DNA from: Ophiodon elongatus
Taxonomy: Eukaryota; Chordata; Actinopteri; Perciformes; Hexagrammidae
Assembly (NCBI GenBank): GCA_016806645.1
Contig: JACSYO010001581.1
Span: 891,001-955,000 of the forward strand
Direction: 5' to 3'
Length of the DNA: 64,000 nucleotides
The stretch's first letter is position 1, and every line of letters begins with the position of its first letter. A program made the translations under genes and the position numbers. Under the pieces are notes generated by a model, which was not told the origin of the DNA, made no database searches, and saw only the letters and a list, made by a program, of their open reading frames with translations. Below are positions 56,065-64,000 of this stretch, in pieces.

Positions 56065-59000
56065 TGCGTCAACACATTCTCATCTAGTGTCACAGCTGCT
56101 GTTATGTAGGAAGCAGTGTGATTGGGTCAGCATCTGACCAATCTCTACTCTCTGCTACACGCAGTTCACAAAACATAGTTATACAGTTAAGAGTACAGTG
56201 ATAGCTGCCCTGCAGTTTCTATACCAGTGCTCAACCTCTTCAGAACGATATTGACATTTTAGGAAAAACTAATATACCGTGATATATACATCGTTACCCT
56301 CTGTGCTTCAAAATTATATTGTGATTTACATTTTAGGCCGCCCCGCCCAGCCCTAGTCAGTATATTAGTAATGTGCATGTATGGGTGTGCGTCAGTATAT
56401 TATGGATAACATAACAAAAAAACAAACAAGCTGTCATAATGGCCGCCAGCCATCTCCCAGAGGGGCACACAGGTGTTACGAGCACCAACCTGCAACCCAA
56501 ACAGTGAAGTTAGATATAAGAGCACAGCAGGGGGTTGCCATATCTTGCTTCCAATGAACATCATTTTTGCTTTGTACAGTATTTCATCATTGTTGAGCTA
56601 CCTTAAGAGCAATTCAGTGTTATTGTTATTTGTCGAAATAAAAAATAATGGAAGTAAATTCATCTGATTTATAATTATAGATCATTACAAATACCCTCCG
56701 TTTTAAAAGTAGCAGGTAGTCACAGTGAAAAAAATCCATGCATCAAGAGGATCAGCCCTGCCTGGTTTTTCTGTTCTCATGAAGGCTATTTCTTTTAACT
56801 CTGCTAAATCAGTAAGACGTTTTTGCCTAAATCCAGTCAGCTTCAAAAACGGTTAGTTTTGACATTAAATAAAAGTGACAACTTATGAAAGCTGGTCTTT
56901 TATACAGCCCAGTTAACTCTGCATACACTGTCTGAAGGCAGTGGACAGAGTGAGTTGAGTCTCTCATTGTAGAACCAGCCCAAACACTTCCCCTGTTGCA
57001 TGGATAGGTATTGGACAATTATGTATGTTACTTGTAGTGGAATCATCGATTTTCAATCAAAGCAAACCCAAGCCCCCCATCTCTCCATTGTCTATCTTTA
57101 AAAGTACAAACGATGTCCGTTCAAGCTGATGTGCTGTGATTTCAGGTTCTGCTCTAGCATGTGAATTCAAGTTATACGCTGGCATGGATAATGTGTATCT
57201 GGCCTTTAATAATGGCATCAGGTCACGTTCACTTTCTAGTGCAGTGCTTCAAGCAAAGACATTGTTCCTCTACCTCTGTTCATCGTCTTTTGGGTGCCAT
57301 CTGTCACCTCCTGTGCCTCACAATGACAGTACATGCCAAGCAAAATCAAAGTAATATGAACGACAAACATATTTTATACTCCTGAACACCTATATTTAAA
57401 TCTGCTTAAAGTCCTGTGCGCAGGCTATTAATTACATGGCTGCAAGCAGAAAATTCCACTTAGCTCACACACACACACAAACACTTTTGATGGCAAAAGC
57501 CCATTGTGGCACTAAGCCCTTGTGTTTCAGTGCATTTTCATGACAGGTTTTGCACTGTGGACAGGATGTATCCGTCTTCTAAAGTGTATTAAATGGAAAT
57601 CATCAAGCATTTGTATAAAGCGATCCACCAGATTAAGGGGATTTGGAGAAGTGATGCTTTTTATCCACCATGAGGTTATGGTGTTCTTCACTGTCACATT
57701 ACGACCACACAAAGGCACGCGGACACACACACACTCCTGCAATCCAAACCTACTCAGTGTGTAAGCTAGATGCTACCATTAGTGACTTAGGGGAGTGACT
57801 CTATATATTTCATTTGTACTTTTACTGTCATCGTGGTTTGTTGTGAAGCTGTATTGATTACAAGGCTTGAAATCCTTTTTTCTGTATTACGGCACTGGTG
57901 CATGAAACTCTAAAATGACATGCATATTTAAAAAAATGAATATTTTATTCCATAGTCTTTTGTCTGGAGCGCCAAGTGATCTCCATGCTTTAAGTATCTT
58001 CTTTTCTTTTTAACCCGTCTTTGCTGCTGAACCTGTTCAGCATCCTGCATATATCCTTCAAAGACATATTATAGACATTTCTGTCAGCTTCTCTTGCTTT
58101 TCTTTTTCCCAAAAATGTGATATTGTTTGTGGCAGTACAGTTAGTGACATTGTGGGCTCCACGCTCCCTCTGACAGCTTGATGGAGTGGGAGGGGCAAAC
58201 GAAAAGGGGCAGGGCTTAGCAAAGAGTCAGTTGTGTGAGTCCCACGGCCAATGTTTGACAGTCGTTAGCCCCGAACAGTTATGTATGTTAGAGCTGAGAA
58301 TTATGTCCACAGCTAAATTTTCACGTGCACTTTCTTGCATATGCACCTGGTATTTTGATCCCATTTGCTCTGTGTCCAAGATAATCTCGATGTTCCCAAA
58401 GGATGTCATACCAGTACAGAATACACAAACACTCAGGATCTTTTCATCCTAGTCTCCAAAGTTGGTCTTCATAAATTTGTGGGCAGGAATATCATACTCT
58501 CCACTGAAATAACGTTTTGGATGAAATCGTTCCCGGACCCTTTTGTCCATGCCCCTGTGTGGAAACGAGAGTGACTGTAATCTGGTCTTCCACTTCCCCT
58601 TTTTCATTGCACCACACACGCACACATGCATACATACACACTTGTTCAGGGCATAGGCAGAGCTTCGGGGCTCAGGCTTCACTCAGGAGCGTTTATTTTG
58701 ACTTGCATGTCTGTTTAATGTCTGTCGAAAATGTGTTCTGCCTCGCCAGTTTTCCCCCTTCAAATAGGAAGTCAGATTAAACTCAGTAGGACTGGAAGCA
58801 GTGCATATAAACACACCCGACAAGCTGAATGATTAGTAATGACTTTTCAAACCTTTACCACAAGCCCATTCCCTATACCAGGCCTCTGTGGTCAAAGCAA
58901 TTAATATTTTATTTTACTAGACTTTAAACTTTCCTTTTACATTTAACAAAGTACGTGGCAGTACTAATGTAATTTTCTTCAGATGTTGTATGAAAGATAA

Positions 59001-59335
59001 AGGAGCATTGGCTTGGTGAAGTAATACTGGTGGGTCTTAACAGGGCCAATATTTTTCCAACGTCCCAGAGTAGAAATCAGTCTTAACTGGCTAAAAAACA
59101 TCGGATTCATTTTTGGTCCTACTTTTTTCTGCTGGAGTAAAAATTAGGAAACGACCCCCATCCATGCCAATATTCAGGAGAGCTGTTTGGAGCTGCCAGG
59201 AGATGGTGTTTAGTCGGAGAGCTCCTGTGGGTGGAGAGATATTTATCAATGACATTGAGCTCATCATCGGTCGGTCCATCACTTTGGTCCAGTGACCGGT
59301 GATCCCACGACCTTTTCTCTTGCAGCACCAGCAGG
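56065..59335 (+). other. Intronic, no supported exon
   Basis: No exon with splice sites was recognised. The segments at about 57430-57560 and 57930-58060 are repeat-free and could be conserved. Small (CA)n runs occur near 57468 and 57726. Confidence 0.4.
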
Positions 59336-59339
59336 TCTA

Positions 59340-59850
59340 CTTGTTTGGTTCAGAGTGAACTATCTCAGCAACTATTGAAAGGATTGCTATGCAATTACAG
59401 ACGTCACTGGAGCGCAGTCTTCGCGACTTTGGTTATCCCCTGACTTTTCATTCAAGCGTCACGAGCAGGTTGACATTTCTGTGAAATGTCTGATGGATCT
59501 GCACCAACTTTTGTAAAGGCATATATATGGTTCTCACAGCATGAATCCAAATGATTTAGGTGATACCCTGACTTTTCCTTGATAACCACCATGAGGTTGA
59601 TATTTAAGTGAAAATTCTCAACAAATAATGCATGGATTGCCATGAAATTTGTTACAGACATTTATTTGGTTTATGACCAAATACTCACAAAACAGATGAC
59701 ATCAGCCTGACTTTACTAGCATGCTAACCTGAGAAACTACTATGGTAAACATGGTCAACATATGTATTGTCATTGTGAGCATGCTAGCATGGTGACGCCG
59801 TGCCTACATACAAGCTCACAGAGCCACTAGCATGGCTGGATACTCGTATT
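59340..59850 (+). repeat. Common percomorph interspersed repeat
   Basis: The phrases actatctcagcaactattga, ggattgccatgaaatttgtt, ggtttatgaccaaatactca and cattgtcattgtgagcatgc, and the ending agctcacagagccactagca, form a repeat I recognise as abundant in percomorphs. Two internal partially tandem blocks (59430-59500 and 59560-59640) share ccctgacttttc and aggttgatattt-type words. Family name uncertain. Confidence 0.75.
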
Positions 59851-59859
59851 TGTCTTGTT

Positions 59860-62570
59860 TTGACTGATCTTTTCAGCATGCAAAACAAAGAACATGCTCT
59901 CTCTGCAGAATACGAGCTGCCTGACACATCATACGACTCAGGGAAAATGTGTGATAGTTTGATTCTCTCACAGCCAACCATATCGGCAGCAATATCCTAC
60001 AAAACCACAGATAAAGTACAGATTTATTTTTGTCCCTAAACTAAATGTCTTATTGGTGAATAGCATTATGGGATAATATTCTTTGCATGTAACCCAGATA
60101 GCTTAGTCCCCTATATTATTTGACTATCTACATAAAGCTTGTGCATTTTTTATGTTTTGTTTTTAGCACTATCTAAACTGCAAGCTGCAACCGTCAGGAA
60201 AACTACAACACGTCGTCATAATTTCTGCTTTATGCGTGAGAGTCAACATCAAAGTCAGTCCAATGAGTCATCCGTCTCCTGCTGAAAGTCAGACTAGGGC
60301 AGTCGTCTCTACGGTAGGGGTGTTTACGGTCCGATGTTAACTCTAAGCACGTTTCAAAGGAGTGGTTCTGAGACGTTTGATAGATTTGGGCTTAGTTTTG
60401 ACCTTTTTCCTACCCGATCCCTGAGCCAGGACTCTATGATGTGGCTGGAAAGTGAGTTTTGAGAGCCGGAAGCCTAAGCACCTGATGAAATAATCATTAA
60501 GTCATTTGCATTGTAACACATATATGTAGCCTGGCTTCCAGCTGTCCTCTAGCACGTCTCCTTATGCACAAGCAGATAGAAAGCAAAGAAATCAGATAGA
60601 GCATTTCTAGATCCAGCTTTGAGATGTCAAAGCACAAGAAGGAACTCCTCCATGACCAGATGTTTCTTGTGTCAAGTGCTTCCACTTAACTTAGACAGAA
60701 AATTGGCACAAGGCAAAAAAAATGCTAAAATTTGATCTAATGCAAGCTATGGTTTGGGTAATGAATATTAATATCCACTTCCCTGCTGACAAAAGAAGAA
60801 GGAATAATCTGGATTTATAGACTTTATTGCCGATACATAAATTCCCACGTGTCCAATGAAATTCTTGTTATTGTTGTAGTTGCTGGGTAGTTCCTACAGT
60901 GAAGTTAAAGTTGATATTCATTTTACTCTAGTTTTACCTATTTTAGAGTCAGATTTAGTAGTTTAGTTTCATATTTTTCTTCACTCTTTGCTAGGATGGG
61001 ATGCTGTAATACACAAACAGACACTAACACACACAGGTCACTGTGTTTCCAAAATACTGGCCATTGTGTTGTATGTGCAGTCCTAGACGCAGAAGGAAAT
61101 GTATTTCTGGCAGCTCTGCAGACATGGCGCTGTGGTTGAACTTTTTACCCTAATTACTTTCCTACTAATGCCTGCAGCTTGCCGGAATCACTGTGGCTCC
61201 CTTCTGGCCCCTATCCGGCTCTGATGTGGCCAGCGTTTGTTGTGTATGGGGGGGCTGGGTTTGAGCTGAGAGTGAGAGGAGGGGGAGTAAAAAACAAAAC
61301 AAATAGCGAGAGGGAGTACGAAAAGAATGTTCCGATACAGCTTTTCTTCCAGTTGTCATGGAACTGTAGATGCAGATTTGATTACCCATGCATGGACAAG
61401 AGGCCCCTAAAGTACAAACATGCAAATCCTAGTATGTAGTATATGACGCTATGACAACTGGGCAAACTCCATCTTCTGAGGAAGGTAATGTGATATGATG
61501 CAAAGCTACAGAATGGCTTCAATAGATCACGAGAGATTATGAGGCTGACTATAGATTACGTGATGAGTTTCTGTTTCTATGGTCAAAAATCAACTTTTAA
61601 TGTAGTCCCGATATTTGCCTTTCTTGTTGCTATGGAGAATTTATGTTGCGTTGTGTTCAGAGGCTCCTCTTCTCTGGGAAGAATACAATGATGATGAGTA
61701 CTTGTCGAGTAAACTATTGGATTCTTGGTAAAGTTAATAACATTTTATTTTCCATATTTAAGCTCCTGTCACCTGGACCCAGTGAAATCCTCCCAAGTAT
61801 TTTCAGTCCACAGCCTCCAGCTGGAGCGTTGGTGTCCTCCAGCAGAGCCAGCCTTGCCTTTCCAACCCGAGGTTGTATTTGTTTAGCGTTTCCACAGCAT
61901 GTAATTGTCGTTCGTATTTGGGGAGCTTGTAAAACCTTGCACCAGTCGGAAATGTGATGACGTCCCTTCGTTGTAAATGACTTTATTTGCCTGCTTTTTT
62001 ATTCCTCCTCGGGCTTCCATCCTTGCTTTCCTCAGCCACATGAGCTGGTGCGGTTTTGATCCCCTGCTTTAGGTCACGTTCATAAAAAGATGTGTGCAGA
62101 TTCTCTCAGTCAGATGGAAAGTACTCATGGAATAAGTGCAGCATTGATGTGTAAATTAAAATAACAGATGTCAACATGTTTCATATAGGAGGAAGTACAC
62201 AGAATAGATTGACGATAATTGCACAATAATAAGGCTTGCGCCGTCCATAATGGTCCTTAATGACCATTGTAAACAGCTGCATAACTAAAATTAAGACTTA
62301 GATATGGTTGTAAAAGTCACATTAAACATTGTGTTGTTAGGAAGTCGTCCAGATCGGGTAGAGTGCAGCACAGGGGCCACACAGCCAGGGTCTACTGGAG
62401 GGCCAATCCAAAGGGAGATCAGCTCAGCAGGTGTGGCTCCTGATCGCTTTACAGCGTCGCAATCTAGCATCAGAAAGGTCTCATTTCAAGGTTGACATTT
62501 TTGCTGTGAGATGCCTCAACATCTTCTCATTTTTTTTTGTTATGTTTTGTACAGCTATTCATAGTCATCA
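59860..62570 (+). other. Intronic, no supported exon
   Basis: Several short frames without domains. A repeat-free block at about 61950-62290 (cctccataatggtccttaat-like words near 62245) could be conserved. Nothing else was recognised. Confidence 0.4.
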
Positions 62571-62574
62571 GTGG

Positions 62575-62725
62575 ATGCATTCTAATGACTTTGTTGATCC
62601 CATGAATTTTCACACAACTTCACCAGAAGGTCAAAGTTTTTTCTTATCTAGTAAAATGTCTCCTCGTCTGCTCATTGAATTGACACGACATGTTTGTATC
62701 CTTATGACTTAGTTGATCCCCCAAC
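62575..62725 (+). repeat. Fragment related to the 59340 repeat
   Basis: Two blocks of the form gactttgttgatcccatgaa / gacttagttgatccccca, with aaggtcaaagttttt between them, resemble the gatcccctgacttttca module of the repeat at 59340-59850. Confidence 0.5.
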
Positions 62726-63079
62726 GAAAATTGCCTCCCAGCCATCTGCATGTTATCATTGTCCCTGAGAGGACGATAGTTTAAGGACAGAAGCCAAACT
62801 TTACATACACAGAGCAGCCATACACGATACACATACATACTGTGCCTTAGGGTTTTTTTTTTTTTTATCCTTCAATTTATGACATATGCATTGTGCAACA
62901 ACAGTTTAACCAAATGGAAGAAGAGTGATTTTCTCTCTCTCTGATGTTCTATTATCATTTAGCATGTTGTGCATTGTGTATCTGGCAGGGCCACTCCATT
63001 TTCTGCTTAATTTCTGGAGAAGCTTCTTGTCCTATCAGAGGAAGTAAATGAGCCAAGCCTCCTTTCCTCCATCTCCCTC

Positions 63080-63650
63080 GTTTTGTATCCTTTCAGACCC
63101 AGGGGCCAGTTTGAGTAATAGTAATTGACACATTGATCTAATAGGGCCATCATAATAGGCCTGTTACTGAGCTGGGGAATGGTGCTCGGCATCACCTTAA
63201 CATGTGCAAGGACTGACATCCCGCCATGATCCATAATGATAATTGTGATTTAGCCTTGCTTTCAACCTACGCCCCAACGTCCCCGGCATCAGGAAATCGT
63301 ATTACATCTGACCCCGCATTGCCTCCATTAGAACTGGGTCATTTGTTAAAATACTGCAAAAGCAAAACAATTGAACCCTGTGCCATTTTGATTCTATAAT
63401 AGTGGGTTATCATGGTCCCTTTGAATCAATTGTAGAGGCCCATTTTTCGGGATAGAGCTTTGAATTAGATTGATCGGACTCTGATAATGCTGAAATCGAT
63501 GATAGAGCCGCCTAAAAGTAAATTATCGTCGGGTGAAATTTTTGTATTAATCTTAATGTCTGTGCTCTTGATTGGTAATGGTAGCTGCGCTCGGACCTTT
63601 GACATGTTGAAAGAGACGTTAGCCATGAGGACGGAAAAATGAATCAGGGA
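63080..63650 (+). other. Possible conserved non-coding block in intron
   Basis: Repeat-free sequence dense in homeodomain-like words (gtaatagtaattgac, ataattgtgattta, gtattaatcttaatg) and a hox/pbx-like ttgattgatc-type site near 63465-63477. No open frame of note. It reads like a developmental enhancer, but conservation must be tested. Confidence 0.4.
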
Positions 63651-63750
63651 TTGTTCTAAACTTTCTCTCCGTGGCACCTCCTCTATCTTCTCAAGTACGT
63701 ATGGGCCGGGACCGGAGCGAGGAACACACTCACACTGACATCCAAGCAGT

Positions 63751-63751
<1 letters not shown>

Positions 63752-63807
<56 letters not shown>
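63752..63807. repeat. (CA)n microsatellite
   Basis: About 28 uninterrupted CA units. The poly-Thr/His and Val-Cys frames over it are artefacts. Confidence 0.97.
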
Positions 63808-63811
<4 letters not shown>

Positions 63812-64000
63812 CTGTGTGCACATGCTGCACATACACTTCCAGGGGCCTTCCTTCATGGACCAGCCACAAAGAAAAGATGGTTGTTGGATGTTGCTGCTGC
63901 AGTCATTTCATCTTAGATCTCTGGGTGTGTGTCCCTGCCTTTGTCCGTGTTAAGAAAAAGTAATTGTCCGTAAAAAGTCCTGCCTCTGGTTTTAACTGAA

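Noticed and set aside
57136..57354. Possible next bcas3 exon
   Set aside because: An acceptor-like tttcag precedes it, but the translation does not resemble the BCAS3 continuation and the required phase is not met.

Overview
The window is vertebrate nuclear DNA, most likely from a spiny-rayed (percomorph) teleost fish. Evidence: split exons with GT/AG boundaries, long (GT)n/(CA)n arrays, a tRNA-derived SINE and several short repeats familiar from percomorph genomes, and remnants of BEL/Pao, DIRS, Ty3/Gypsy and LINE retroelements. There are no bacterial genes, operons or CRISPR arrays. Family assignments come from reading motifs by eye; no database search was run.

The only host gene I can support is the 5' part of bcas3 (BCAS3/Rudhira, a beta-propeller protein of autophagosome assembly and cell migration) on the plus strand. 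A CpG-rich promoter with a probable non-coding first exon lies at about 29.64-30.25 kb. Six coding exons follow, at 31885-31955, 32047-32101, 33171-33246, 33964-34070, 42515-42596 and 47206-47278. Their phases join to 154 complete codons plus 2 nt. No further exon is visible up to 64000, so the last ~16.7 kb is the start of a long intron and the gene continues beyond the window.

1-29 kb is upstream intergenic DNA with no recognisable host exon. Up to 17 kb it holds microsatellites, a 10-bp minisatellite (8.3 kb), a Gypsy protease remnant (7.7 kb) and scattered transposon fragments. From 17.3 to 29.6 kb it is almost solid mobile-element DNA: a BEL/Pao derivative with gag fused to the RNase H part of pol, present twice with a local inversion; a nearly full-length but broken DIRS element (20.8-25.9 kb); a solo LTR with a 5-bp target duplication sitting inside BEL-like LTR sequence (27.1-27.6 kb); and an antisense LINE remnant ending just before the bcas3 promoter.

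Inside bcas3, introns carry a MITE-like element with terminal inverted repeats (34.3-35.2 kb), a 35-bp near-perfect palindrome (36.16 kb), a GC-rich minisatellite (37.8 kb), a SINE (53.0 kb), and an antisense Ty3/Gypsy remnant (54.3-56.1 kb) whose integrase lies upstream of reverse transcriptase, the unusual order known for Gmr1-type elements. Several repeat-free intronic blocks (40.2-40.8, 48.35-48.78, 63.08-63.65 kb) read like conserved non-coding elements, plausible because BCAS3 adjoins TBX2/TBX4 in other vertebrates.

I found no convincing undescribed gene system. The strongest leads are the Gmr1-like domain order, the duplicated gag-RNase H fusion, the nested LTR stack, and four perfect short-arm hairpins (406, 16525, 36161, 47624).
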